From positions 1 to 50,996 of the forward strand of contig JAAFIG010000032.1 of assembly GCA_013298595.1 (NCBI GenBank): 50,996 bases of DNA, read 5' to 3'. The notes under the pieces were generated by a model, which saw only the letters and a program-made list of their open reading frames with translations, did not search any database and was not told the origin of the DNA. Made by a program: the position numbers and the translations under genes. Positions within the stretch are counted from its first letter, which is position 1. The number at the start of each line of letters is the position of its first letter. Origin of the DNA: Deinococcales bacterium (GTDB lineage Bacteria > Deinococcota > Deinococci > Deinococcales > JAAFIG01). This document shows, one piece after another, positions 25,084 through 34,356 of this stretch.

Positions 25084-26225
25084 GCGCCAACGAATCGGTT
25101 GCTACTCGAGCACCATTTAAATCCAGTGGTTTACGTGCCACTAAATTAGATTGGTATTTGATTGCCGAAATTGTGCCGTGGTTGATTAGTGGTTTAGTGG
25201 TAGTTGCTTTAGTCATGATTATGGCAGCCTTGCTATCCAGAGCAGGCGATATTTTATCTAAAGGTGCCAGCCCAATTTTGGTTTTACAATTTATGGCGTA
25301 TAGCATTCCCGATATGATCTCGAGGGCGTTGCCTTTTGCTATGCTTTTTGCTGTGCTGATGGGGTTAAGCCGTTTAACCCAAGACAGTGAGCTAAAAGCT
25401 GCGATTGTGAGTGGTATTGCACCAACGCGTTTGGTTTTGCCTGTGCTGGCAATTGGTATTGTGGTGGCATTACTGGCTTTTATCAATGCCGAAACCCTGA
25501 AACCAAGGGCTTTCACCGAAGCACAACGGGTTTTTAAGGATATTGTTTTATCAAATCCCAAAATTGTTATTTCTGATGGACAATTTTTTAAGGATACCCA
25601 AAACCAAGTGATTTATGTGCCACCAGGTGGTATTTCCGATAATGGACAATTGCGCGATATCACAGTACTACAAGCCCAAAGTGGACAAGTGCCAAGCAGT
25701 ATTATTCGTGCTCCCAGTGGGCAAATTCTGCGCGATGTTGGCGCGATTTTACTCGAGAATGGTACTCGTACTACCTATAAAAGCGGTGAGGCTCGTCCTG
25801 TAACAGTTTCAACGTTTGCTCGAGCCACATTACCTATTCGCAACCTCAGCCAAGGCAGCGGTTTAAGTTCCGATCCAATGCAGTTATCGGTGATTGATTT
25901 AATAGCTCGAGTCAATGCCTATAGTGCTCAAGGGTTTGTACCCAATAACGAATTAACGGCTTTGCATAGAAAATTTGCCGAACCAATGGCAGCTATTGCT
26001 TTTGCTTTATTTGGGATTGGTATGAGTTTGTGGTCTTTGCGGAGCAATCAAAATTTTGGTTTTACAGGAGCTGCTTTTTTTACATTTTTTTATTATGCAA
26101 CCACCACAGTTTTTCGGGTGATGGGTGAAAACGGTGCTTTGTACCCGTTTTTAGCTGCTTGGATGCCAAATATTATTTACGCAGGTGCTGGCGGAATTTT
26201 CTTGTGGTTAGCTCGCAGGCGTTAA
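25080..26225 (+). CDS. lptG: LptF/LptG-family permease (LptG)
   Basis: The second YjgP/YjgQ-family permease, 381 residues. The start is the ATG at 25080, overlapping the lptF stop as ATGA; a longer in-frame extension only re-reads lptF. Membrane segments run at about 35-65 (IAEIVPWLISGLVVVALVMI), 80-110 and 115-140, with three more after residue 300. The coupling-helix sequence GLSRLTQDSELKAAIVSGIAP corresponds to that in the partner. LHRKFAEPMAAIAFALFGIGMSLW marks the return to the membrane. It should pair with the upstream product as a heterodimer. The LptD-like gene lies 180 nt downstream. Confidence 0.9.
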   Translation: MSANESVATRAPFKSSGLRATKLDWYLIAEIVPWLISGLVVVALVMIMAALLSRAGDILSKGASPILVLQFMAYSIPDMISRALPFAMLFAVLMGLSRLTQDSELKAAIVSGIAPTRLVLPVLAIGIVVALLAFINAETLKPRAFTEAQRVFKDIVLSNPKIVISDGQFFKDTQNQVIYVPPGGISDNGQLRDITVLQAQSGQVPSSIIRAPSGQILRDVGAILLENGTRTTYKSGEARPVTVSTFARATLPIRNLSQGSGLSSDPMQLSVIDLIARVNAYSAQGFVPNNELTALHRKFAEPMAAIAFALFGIGMSLWSLRSNQNFGFTGAAFFTFFYYATTTVFRVMGENGALYPFLAAWMPNIIYAGAGGIFLWLARRR

Positions 26226-26405
26226 ACTCATTGTCAGGCAACGTTCATCTCATCTCGAGGAAATAGACTTTTTGTATGACACTGAATGAACTTATTTACT
26301 TTTACTTGACTATACAGCGGTCAACGTGTTTTTCGTGGGTTCAATCGGATGCTTTTTTGACAATCAATCACGCATTTTTGATGATGCCGTGTACCTTGGT
26401 ATGAC

Positions 26406-29333
26406 ATGGCAAGCAGAGGCATATTCTTGAGGCGCTGGGTTGGTATTTTTGTATTTTTGCTGCTTTTGGTCTCTGTTGCCGAGGCACGTAAAATCACAAT
26501 TATCCAAGCGACTCGAGTGGAATTGCGTCCAAGTTTAGCCACACCAGATGGTCGTACCGAAGAATATATTGTCATTGTTGGTAACCCTGCTGTTATTAAA
26601 GTGGATGAGGACGAAATCACAGCCGACCGTATTGAGTACAACAAAACCACTCGTAAACTAAGAATTGTTGGTGCAGGTGTTTTCCAAGGAAAAAATGACA
26701 CGATTGCTGGACGAGATTTTGAAGTTGACCTCGAGTCCGAAGGGCTTAGCGCAGCTGATGTCTTAATTTCAACCACCGAAATTGATGTTCAAGGTATTAA
26801 TTGCGAACGTTTACCTGGACAAGTTAATGTGCAAAATGGGTATTTTTCACCATGCTCGAGGTGTGGTACAACCAAAGATGCGTATGGTTTTAAAGCCCGA
26901 GAATTAACCTTGTACCCTGGCGACCGCTTGATTGCTCGAGATGTGACGATTTTGCTGGGTGGCGTACCAATCATGTACTTACCTATTGTGGTGGTGTTTT
27001 TATCCGAACCTTCGCGCTACCCTCGTCTCGAGTTAAATATCATGGCGACAGCCCCGACAGATCGTCCAACAGTTGGTTTAGATTTACCATTTACGATTGG
27101 TGATAATGGTTTTGGTTACTGGTTATTGCGTTACTATCAGTCTCGTACACCTGCTTTTGGTATTGGTTTTGATGCCAGTTTTGTCAATGCTTTTGGTTTT
27201 ACCAATAAAGCCAGAGCCGCTTTTTTAATGATGCCCTCGAGCAGTGGTACGGAACTCAATTGGGCGTACCGCTTTTCACTCGAGGAAGCTCGAATTCCGT
27301 TACTTGGGGCAGAACTCGAGGATCGCTGGTCGGATATTCAATTTGGGGTTTCCTTAACCCGAGGCGATAGTGTGGCTGCCAGAGAATTACGTGGATTTTC
27401 GGGTGCAGGAGATCGGCAAACAGTTTTTGATTTCTCGGCAAAATGGAGTGCAGCGCGGTACAATATTATTACGCAGTCTTTTGGCGACCCGTTATTCAAT
27501 GTGGATTTGGTTGCCAATGCTGTTTGGAATCACAGCTCGAGTCCTATTTCGGCAGTGCAGTACCAACCGGAATTGCGTTTTAGTGCAGGTAAACCATTGC
27601 TCCTGAGTTTTGCTGGGCTAAGTTTAAGCAGTTGGAAATGGAGTGCGGGTTGGATTACGGCACCCGTAGATACTTTGAACCCAAGCGCAGTGCGTTTAGC
27701 TAATGGGCAAAGCAGTGTGACTGCCTTTAAATTTAGTTTTGGTTATGCACTCAGCCTCGAGCGACCCCTCTGGACAGGTGCAACAGTTTCGGGAGCAGCC
27801 ACTTTCACAGGGCAGTATTACAGCACCCGTAACAGCGCCAGTACCGACCCAACCAACCCAGATTTTAATGGTGAAATCGAACGTAATATTGTTTTTTCGG
27901 CAAATTTAACCGCTCGGCAAACCGTTGGTACAGCGCTGGATGTCAGTTTGGGTGGCAATTACGACGTTTCCCAAGGTGAAAGCCCTTTTGCCTTTGATCG
28001 GGTACAGAACCGATCAGGTGGTGGTGCTTTTAACAGTAACCTCAACTGGCGACCAGCCACTTGGTTTACATTGACTGCTTCAGAAAATTACGGCTTTACT
28101 CTTAATTACCGCAATGCCAGCAACAACTTTAATGGCGTGCTCGAGCCATTACGAATTGGTGCTAATTTCACACCACGCCCCATTGCCTTGGCTGTTAATT
28201 TGCAACACAATCTCGAGACAGGCACACCTGTTGCGTACGATCTACGTTTAACAGGTAATGACACCAGCAATAGTTATAGTTTTAGCGTGGCATTTGGTTA
28301 TCAATACCCAACAGCTACTCGAGCCACAGGAGCTTACAACGACCTCAGCCTTGCCGCTGGTTATAACAGCCCAAATCGGGCATTTACCATCAGCTTCAAT
28401 GTACTCGAGAATATCCAAACAGCCCAAGTGAAATCCTTTGGCATTAGTAGCACCGCTATTTTTAATGGTGTAGAAAAATCTGTCACAATCAGCATTAATC
28501 AGAATTTTATACCTTGGCAAGGCAATACTGGAAGCAAATTAAATGGCAGTATTGGTTTGCGTTACACCTTTCCAAGTACAGAATTTGACCGCCCAATGTT
28601 TAGCAGCATTAATGTTTTATTCAGTAATAGTTTTGATTACACCCCATTTGTGCCAACTACACCAACAGCCGTGCCAAATAGCAATATCAATTTACAAATC
28701 AGTTTAGCTGGCGATTTCCCAATTGATTTTCGGTTCTCGAGTAAACTTGATATCAAAACGTTAGTAGCTTACGACACAACACTCAATGTTCAATTTGGTT
28801 CGTTAACTGCTCGAGGCAGTAGTTTTGATGCTTCGCTGGGTTTTACATTGCGTTTTCCAGACACAATCAGTAAAGAATGGTTGTGGACAGGTGTTAGATT
28901 GCGGCTCGGTTGGGATGCGCGAGCAGGACTGAGCTTCTTTGCAGATATTGATTACTCAAGAAGTCTAGATTTTCGGACAGGCATCTTCACTGACACTTTC
29001 TCTGTGAAAACACTTGGTTTTGCTATAGCCTTTCAAATTCTTGATTCGCAACGCCCAAATTTATTTGTAGCTGTGACAGTTTCTCAAACTTTTGCTTTTT
29101 CGGATAATCCTAAACCCATTACAACTACGCCATTACAACCTGCCTTTATTATTATTCTTGACCAATGCTGTTATAGCCTGACGTTTAGCCTCAAACCAGT
29201 CAATACAAATTATATTTTTAGTGTTGTGCTCAGTTTGCCATATGGTACGCAAAGCCTTCTGGAAATAGATGCCAAAGATGGATTACGTTTGCCATTGTTG
29301 CCATTTATTGAGCCAATAAAACCTCCCAAATAA
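26406..29333 (+). CDS. lptD: LptD-like outer-membrane protein (OstA domain plus beta-barrel)
   Basis: A 975-residue exported protein. After a signal peptide (residues 1-28, ending AEA) an OstA/LptA-type jellyroll follows (TADRIEYNKTTRKLRIVGAG to TIAGRDFEVDL). Then comes the cysteine segment NGYFSPCSRC and the very LptD-like AYGFKARELTLYPGDRLIAR with PIMYLPIVVVFL. The remaining 700 residues alternate polar and aromatic residues in the manner of an outer-membrane barrel. LptD with LptE inserts LPS into the outer membrane. Adjacency to lptF-lptG supports a common export route here. It differs from proteobacterial LptD in its cysteine pattern. The stop is 11 nt from the next lipoprotein gene. Confidence 0.8.
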   Translation: MASRGIFLRRWVGIFVFLLLLVSVAEARKITIIQATRVELRPSLATPDGRTEEYIVIVGNPAVIKVDEDEITADRIEYNKTTRKLRIVGAGVFQGKNDTIAGRDFEVDLESEGLSAADVLISTTEIDVQGINCERLPGQVNVQNGYFSPCSRCGTTKDAYGFKARELTLYPGDRLIARDVTILLGGVPIMYLPIVVVFLSEPSRYPRLELNIMATAPTDRPTVGLDLPFTIGDNGFGYWLLRYYQSRTPAFGIGFDASFVNAFGFTNKARAAFLMMPSSSGTELNWAYRFSLEEARIPLLGAELEDRWSDIQFGVSLTRGDSVAARELRGFSGAGDRQTVFDFSAKWSAARYNIITQSFGDPLFNVDLVANAVWNHSSSPISAVQYQPELRFSAGKPLLLSFAGLSLSSWKWSAGWITAPVDTLNPSAVRLANGQSSVTAFKFSFGYALSLERPLWTGATVSGAATFTGQYYSTRNSASTDPTNPDFNGEIERNIVFSANLTARQTVGTALDVSLGGNYDVSQGESPFAFDRVQNRSGGGAFNSNLNWRPATWFTLTASENYGFTLNYRNASNNFNGVLEPLRIGANFTPRPIALAVNLQHNLETGTPVAYDLRLTGNDTSNSYSFSVAFGYQYPTATRATGAYNDLSLAAGYNSPNRAFTISFNVLENIQTAQVKSFGISSTAIFNGVEKSVTISINQNFIPWQGNTGSKLNGSIGLRYTFPSTEFDRPMFSSINVLFSNSFDYTPFVPTTPTAVPNSNINLQISLAGDFPIDFRFSSKLDIKTLVAYDTTLNVQFGSLTARGSSFDASLGFTLRFPDTISKEWLWTGVRLRLGWDARAGLSFFADIDYSRSLDFRTGIFTDTFSVKTLGFAIAFQILDSQRPNLFVAVTVSQTFAFSDNPKPITTTPLQPAFIIILDQCCYSLTFSLKPVNTNYIFSVVLSLPYGTQSLLEIDAKDGLRLPLLPFIEPIKPPK

Positions 29334-29344
29334 GGAATTCTGGT

Positions 29345-30604
29345 ATGCAAAAAGCTAAATCTAAACTGGTATTCTCGAGTCTTGTAGTTTTGCTCTGTTC
29401 GGTATTATTTGCTTGTACTGGCTCGAATGAATTAGGCACAGATTTTCAATTGGTTTTTGGTATTGCTGGCAATATAACACCACCAGCCAATTGTACAGGT
29501 GCACTAACAGCAACAGGTGGTTTACTGAAAATCGGTTCGCGTAAACTCGAGAATCTGGATGGTGCAAACACCGATTGTTTATTGGTACCAACACCCAATC
29601 CGCCATTTGATCTTGAACGAATTTCTCGAGTTAACACCTCGGATAAAGTGGCGCTGTTAGTATCTATTCCAAAATCTGGTGAAGTCCGAGCTTACGATAA
29701 TAAACTGACCAGCACACCACTTTGGACGTATTCGGCAACCAGCTTACCTGTACTTGATGCTAATTTTTGTCCAACCCAAATGGCATTCTCGAGTAGCCAA
29801 ACAGCTATTATTAATTCACCACAAGAACAACTGGTGGTGGTTTTAGATGATTCTAAGGAATGCGACCCAACAGCTTCTTCACAACGAATTTTGCGTTTAA
29901 TTGTGCTTAATCGGTTCACAGGAACTCGAGTTGGCGTGGTGGACTTACCAGATGTTGAACGTAGTAGCCCACTGCGTTTTGTTGTTTCGGATGCAGAAAT
30001 TTCGGTTTTGTACACAGTTGTTAACTCTTATTTTCTGCAACAAATTCCTTTGAATGGAATTAACAATACGACAACCACACCAGTATCGCAAAGAATTGCA
30101 CTGACAGGTATTGGTAGTATTCCAAATACCAATATTGCTTTAGGGTACAGCGGTAATGGCAATGGCACAACGTCTTTACTGATTGGCATTGGTGGCAGCA
30201 CTGGCAATGTTTTTCCTGTGCTGAGAAACAATTCAACCCAAGCCCTCGAGATAGGTGCTGAACTGCGTGAAACCAGCGAAACCAGCAACCCAATTGGCTC
30301 GAGTAGTGGTATTTTTTGGAATCGAGATTTTGGCAATAATAACAGTAAAAACATCACCATTTTTGCTCGAGAAAACACTGATTTATTTTTACGACAAAGT
30401 ACTAGTACCTTGTCGCAAAAAGCCACCACAGGTTTTCTGGAAACCAAAGCGGCTATTTTTGCTAATGATGGTAACTTCTGGGGTATCAGCAACGATAAGT
30501 TTTACACCATAGACTTCTTTTTCTACCCACGATTGGTGGTGGCTGCACCGCGTTCACTTGGTGGTGCAAGTTTTACCAGTATCAATTGGCTGATAAGCAA
30601 TTAG
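29345..30604 (+). CDS. lipoprotein of unknown function
   Basis: A 419-residue lipoprotein with lipobox LFAC (Cys24). I do not recognise a domain; the body is beta-rich with repeating segments such as SGEVRAYDNKLTSTPLWTY and TAIINSPQEQLVVVLDDS, which hint at a propeller of PQQ/YVTN type. An AAGGA precedes the ATG by 8-9 nt, unlike the leaderless genes nearby, so it is probably translated from the lptD mRNA. An accessory role in the same outer-membrane pathway is possible from position alone. Confidence 0.7.
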   Translation: MQKAKSKLVFSSLVVLLCSVLFACTGSNELGTDFQLVFGIAGNITPPANCTGALTATGGLLKIGSRKLENLDGANTDCLLVPTPNPPFDLERISRVNTSDKVALLVSIPKSGEVRAYDNKLTSTPLWTYSATSLPVLDANFCPTQMAFSSSQTAIINSPQEQLVVVLDDSKECDPTASSQRILRLIVLNRFTGTRVGVVDLPDVERSSPLRFVVSDAEISVLYTVVNSYFLQQIPLNGINNTTTTPVSQRIALTGIGSIPNTNIALGYSGNGNGTTSLLIGIGGSTGNVFPVLRNNSTQALEIGAELRETSETSNPIGSSSGIFWNRDFGNNNSKNITIFARENTDLFLRQSTSTLSQKATTGFLETKAAIFANDGNFWGISNDKFYTIDFFFYPRLVVAAPRSLGGASFTSINWLISN

Positions 30605-30607
30605 AAT
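30602..30607 (+). promoter_or_regulatory. -10 box overlapping the upstream stop codon
   Basis: TAGAAT is exactly 6 nt before ATG 30614, and its first three bases are the stop codon of the preceding lipoprotein gene. This implies a separate leaderless transcript for the DJ-1-like gene. Confidence 0.65.
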
Positions 30608-30613
30608 ACGTTT

Positions 30614-31174
30614 ATGAATATTGCAGTTTTGGTTTATCACGATGTACTCGATTTTGAAGTCTCGAGTGCATTAACCATTTTTAAAACAGCCGCACGGTTT
30701 ACAGAATCGTCACTGGAAATTTTTACGGTGCATCGGACTCGAGCCAGTGTACTAGGCAGTAGTGGTTTAGTCATGACTCCGAGTTATGCCATGTCTGGCG
30801 CGCCTGAACCCGATATTTTAATTGTACCTGGGGGTGCTGGTATTGAAAAATTATTTAAAGATGCCACCACTCGAGAATACATTCGAGCCTATGCGCCCAA
30901 AGCCAAGCATGTGTTGCTCGGTTCAAATGCGGCTTTGCTATTTGGTGAATATGGTTTACTCGAGCAGCGCAATATCACAGCGTTTCCAAGTTTGCTCGAA
31001 ACACTTTGGAAGTACAATCCTGCCGATGTCCTCGAGCAACGCAGTATTGCAGATGGCACTTGGGTCAGTATCTCGAGATCAGCGGCGATGCTTGAAATCT
31101 GCTTAGCTGTTGTTGAACTCGAGTTTGCTGTTTCAGCAGCCGTGAAAACGCATTTGGGTTTAGAAATCCCATGA
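30614..31174 (+). CDS. DJ-1/PfpI-family protein lacking the usual nucleophile Cys
   Basis: A 186-residue class I glutamine-amidotransferase-like protein (MNIAVLVYHDVLDFEVSSAL; PDILIVPGGAGIEKL). In the family the nucleophilic elbow normally reads VCTGA after the fourth strand, with a cysteine. Here the equivalent is HVLLGSNAALLFGEYGLL, with Ser-Asn in that position, so glyoxalase, protease or deglycase activity is doubtful and a binding or regulatory role is more likely. The helix-turn-helix of the related AraC-type regulators is absent. The last 15 nt overlap the end of a convergent exported-protein gene. Confidence 0.83.
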   Translation: MNIAVLVYHDVLDFEVSSALTIFKTAARFTESSLEIFTVHRTRASVLGSSGLVMTPSYAMSGAPEPDILIVPGGAGIEKLFKDATTREYIRAYAPKAKHVLLGSNAALLFGEYGLLEQRNITAFPSLLETLWKYNPADVLEQRSIADGTWVSISRSAAMLEICLAVVELEFAVSAAVKTHLGLEIP

Positions 31175-31681
31175 CCAGCCAAAGGCAATGCTGACAATAA
31201 AGACACTGACTTGTGCGCCACTAGGTAATAGTGTACCACTGTTAAATAACCTGCCTGTGGCAATGCCAGGCATCAGTTCAATAAAGGCACCATTGGTAAA
31301 CCGAACCCCTAGCAATGCATGCCAATCTGTCCATGACGGATCAAATAAATGAAAAGTGGTGCGTCTGCCAACACCACCGTATACACTCGTGCCACTCGAG
31401 AAATTGTAACGCAGATAAGCAGTAACATCCATTTGCGAACACAGTAAAAACAAAATGGTTGTTGATAAGGAAAAACGCAGACCGCCACGCCACTCGGACG
31501 TACCAGCCTCGAGAGCCAGATGAAAACCCATGTTTGGATAAAACGCAGTAAATTTGCCATCACTGAGGGCATTGGGGATACCCTCAAGCCGAAGTCCAAA
31601 ATTGCCGCTGATGCTAAAATCTTCGGCTCGAGCCGTATTGAGTGCCAGCAATGCAAAAAGTAAAATAATCAAACGCTGCAT
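31160..31681 (-). CDS. small exported beta-rich protein, 173 aa
   Basis: A signal peptide (MQRLIILLFALLALNTARA) is followed by Gly/aromatic-rich alternating strands: FSISGNFGLRLEG, MGFHLALEAGTSEWRGGLRF, AYLRYNFSSGTSVYGGVGRR and a terminal VFIVSIAFGWSWDF ending in an aromatic residue. The pattern and the C-terminal Phe fit a small 8-stranded outer-membrane barrel, though this is a pattern judgement. TAGCCT is exactly 6 nt before the ATG. It converges on, and overlaps, the DJ-1-like gene. Confidence 0.68.
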   Translation of the reverse strand: MQRLIILLFALLALNTARAEDFSISGNFGLRLEGIPNALSDGKFTAFYPNMGFHLALEAGTSEWRGGLRFSLSTTILFLLCSQMDVTAYLRYNFSSGTSVYGGVGRRTTFHLFDPSWTDWHALLGVRFTNGAFIELMPGIATGRLFNSGTLLPSGAQVSVFIVSIAFGWSWDF

Positions 31682-31727
31682 ACAAATAGGCTAGCACGGA
31701 AATTATTTTTGTCTGCAAAAAACGTAT

Positions 31728-32582
31728 TTAGAATGTGCTAATGCGTGGAAACGGCTCTGAATGTAGATGTTCGGTGTTGGTATTTTCGAGGCGAATAAGC
31801 GGTGCGATTAATGTAAAAATATCGGCTGGTGTGTAATTGACGTTGTAGCCTAAATCCTCGAGTGAAGCAATGGATAAACGGCTGAGTGGATTTAAGCCAG
31901 GGTCGAGAAAACCAGTCATTAATTCTTTATTAAAGGTGGCTTCATCCCAATGCCCTTCGCAAGTGCCAGTGCCAAAACCTTTTTCGAGTGGCACATTACC
32001 AGTGCGTCCAAGGGCTTGCCATTCGAGTTTGCCTTTTGCACCAATGTATTGCGGATTGGTATCGCAAGTATCCGAGGCTCGAGCAGGGTTAGCTAGTTGA
32101 ATTAAACCTTTGTTCTCCCAGAGTGTACCAATGCCAAGTACATGCCCCATTTCGTGAACAATGGTGCTCTCGAGATTATTCACAGCCGCTAAGCGGTCTA
32201 AGTCGGCGGTGTCGAAGCGCATCACACCAACCAGTGTTAAACCATCAGTTAAACGAATCAGACAAGGTCCAGCTTGTCCAAGTAAACCACCTGGTGCTTC
32301 GGTAAAAGTTTCGACTTGAATCACAACATCGTCTACGCTATCAACATCCGAAAACCCCGCTAAGCACCTACTGGCTGGTACTTTCTGATCAATATTTGTT
32401 AAATCACCAGTGATGATATTTTCCCAACGACCCTTGGCACTTTCAAACACACTGCGAAAACGTGGTGCAACATTTGGGGAAAATTGCAACGTAATCTGAT
32501 AACCACCCGAAGGAACAGGTGGAGCACTTTGTGTACAAGCAAATAAAGCTATGCTGAGGAATAAACCAACAAAAAATCGCAT
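31728..32582 (-). CDS. leishmanolysin-like (M8-type) zinc metalloprotease lipoprotein
   Basis: A 284-residue lipoprotein (lipobox LFAC, Cys16) with a metzincin active site: HEMGHVLGIGTLW with His143, Glu144 and His147. The third zinc ligand is probably His211 in CEGHWDEATFNKELMTG, about 64 residues on. That long insert and the GHWDE..F..ELMTG block are features of leishmanolysin (M8) peptidases, which also have LSRLSIASLEDLGYNVNY near the C-terminus. It is expected to act at the cell surface. TAGAAT is exactly 6 nt before the ATG. Substrate unknown; many bacterial members are annotated only as leishmanolysin-related. Confidence 0.85.
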   Translation of the reverse strand: MRFFVGLFLSIALFACTQSAPPVPSGGYQITLQFSPNVAPRFRSVFESAKGRWENIITGDLTNIDQKVPASRCLAGFSDVDSVDDVVIQVETFTEAPGGLLGQAGPCLIRLTDGLTLVGVMRFDTADLDRLAAVNNLESTIVHEMGHVLGIGTLWENKGLIQLANPARASDTCDTNPQYIGAKGKLEWQALGRTGNVPLEKGFGTGTCEGHWDEATFNKELMTGFLDPGLNPLSRLSIASLEDLGYNVNYTPADIFTLIAPLIRLENTNTEHLHSEPFPRISTF

Positions 32583-32631
32583 ATCAAAATTCTACTCGAG
32601 GTCATACTATCTTCGTGAGAGCACTAACGAA

Positions 32632-34200
32632 TTACTGTTTTAACCGTACTGCCAAAGCAACCCTAAACTGCATTTCTGGGTTGTTGACATCTAAGCCAAT
32701 TAGTGTCTCGAGCCGCCCCAGTCTATAGCTTAAAGTGTTCAAATGAATGCCTAATTTTTTAGCTGTTTTGGTCTGATGAAAACCAGTTTGAACCAGCATT
32801 TCAAGGGTTTGAATCAGGTCTGGATAACTTGCTAAAGCACTAAAAATATCGCGCAATAAGGTGGTTGCAGCACTCGAACCACGAGCTATCCCGAGGATAC
32901 GCTCGACCAGCATTTGCTCGAGCCGATGTATCCCAGCAGTGCGGGCATGAATGGTCAGTGCCTCGAGTTCATTAAAAACAATTTTTAGTTGTTCTGGCGA
33001 ATCTGCACTCGAGCCAATCAAGGCGGCGGTATTTTGTAGGTCTAAGCGGCTGAGTAATGCTTCGAGTTTATGATGGTCGTCTGGGGCTAAAAAAATCACT
33101 CGGCTCAGCGACAATGTGACCAAAGGTGCAGCCGCTAAATCCTGAAGTAACGTAGCCACTTTGCTTGCCAGAAATTCTCGAGAACGAAATCCTTCTAGGG
33201 TTCCGAGCACAGAATTAGAGACTTGTTTTGGTGCATCGGTACGCTCCAACAACGATAACATCACCACTCGGTAACGTTGTTTTGGGTTGTAACCCAGCAG
33301 TCGAGCGCGTTCTTGTAATAACGAATCACTTTGCCATAAACCACCGAGTAAGGCATCTACCACATTATAATTTAATCGAGCTTCGATTAACCCTCTGGTT
33401 TGATACTGTGCTAAATGCACAGCAAATACTGTGGCAGCATGTACCAAGACTCGAGCTTCGAGTTCAACTGATGCGTGGTGCAAAACCCATAGCGCACCAC
33501 GAAAACCACCAGCATCTCGTACAGCACATGCCATACGATCAATGGCAATCAGTGGCTCGAGATTTGATTCTGTGGCTTGCCAGTGTTGCGGAATGCTTTG
33601 GTCAGGCTCGAGTTTTTGCCATAAGGACTCTGGGTCGGTGTGCGAAACTGCCAAAATACGGCGTTGAGGATCGGAAAAAACCACACTGGTTCGCAGGGCA
33701 GCACTGAGCGCATCGGTTAAATCTTGCAGGCTTTTAGCAAACACAGCTGCTTGCGAAAGTTGGCGTTGCATTTGATCGGCTTTCGAGACCAGCATTTCTT
33801 TTTGTTGTAACAAAGCAAACGAAACACTCTGGCTGATGTCCACAAAAGGTACATCCCAAGCAATCTCGAGCAATGGAAAGTTGAGTTCGTTAGCTGCGCT
33901 GAGCATTGGTTTAGCAAAGGCTTTTTGGAACCGACCAACAGCTAAAACTAAAGCAGCTACGCCTAAACTAGCAGCTGTGGCGACGAATTCGTGTTGTTCC
34001 TTGGCTCGAGTTGGAAAATTCATACCCGTAGATAAAACCAATTCACCACCATGCACCCACGGCGACCAATCGGGTTGCTCGAGTACATGCACAGCTCGTA
34101 CAGAACGAGTTAATCCGATTTCGCCAGCCACCACTCGAGCATGGTTCAAAGGCTCGAGTTCTAAGGTTTTTGCGACCGAAAACAAAATAAGTTCTGACAT
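32632..34200 (-). CDS. PucR-family transcriptional regulator
   Basis: A 522-residue regulator. The N-terminal purine-catabolism (PucR) domain begins LELEPLNHARVVAGEIGLTR with VLEQPDWSPWVHGGELVLST. A central GGDEF-like fold follows. The C-terminal HTH_30 reads MLVQTGFHQTKTAKKLGIHLNTLSYRLGRLETLIGLD. ATG 34200 was chosen because the N-terminal domain begins there; the upstream in-frame extension to 34251 is not domain-like. It is divergent from a polyamine/GABA-type gene block. A perfect 19-bp palindrome lies 4 nt upstream of its ATG, a likely autoregulatory and activator site. PucR proteins typically sense small nitrogen compounds. Confidence 0.9.
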   Translation of the reverse strand: MSELILFSVAKTLELEPLNHARVVAGEIGLTRSVRAVHVLEQPDWSPWVHGGELVLSTGMNFPTRAKEQHEFVATAASLGVAALVLAVGRFQKAFAKPMLSAANELNFPLLEIAWDVPFVDISQSVSFALLQQKEMLVSKADQMQRQLSQAAVFAKSLQDLTDALSAALRTSVVFSDPQRRILAVSHTDPESLWQKLEPDQSIPQHWQATESNLEPLIAIDRMACAVRDAGGFRGALWVLHHASVELEARVLVHAATVFAVHLAQYQTRGLIEARLNYNVVDALLGGLWQSDSLLQERARLLGYNPKQRYRVVMLSLLERTDAPKQVSNSVLGTLEGFRSREFLASKVATLLQDLAAAPLVTLSLSRVIFLAPDDHHKLEALLSRLDLQNTAALIGSSADSPEQLKIVFNELEALTIHARTAGIHRLEQMLVERILGIARGSSAATTLLRDIFSALASYPDLIQTLEMLVQTGFHQTKTAKKLGIHLNTLSYRLGRLETLIGLDVNNPEMQFRVALAVRLKQ

Positions 34201-34204
34201 ATAA

Positions 34205-34223
34205 TTTGTGTATTTTACACAAA
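34205..34223. promoter_or_regulatory. 19-bp palindromic operator candidate for the PucR regulator
   Basis: TTTGTGTA-TTT-TACACAAA is a perfect inverted repeat lying 4 nt before the regulator's start codon and about 134 nt before the transporter binding-protein gene. Position and symmetry suggest it is bound by the PucR-family protein. Confidence 0.6.
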
Positions 34224-34356
34224 AACTTAGATAAAATTTTAGGTATAACACCTCTAATCAGAAACGTTTCCAAAACCGTACACTACTCGAACATCATAAA
34301 AAACGGGTTTTCGGTTGAGCGCTAGTGATATAGCGACCGACCATAAGGAGGAAGGC

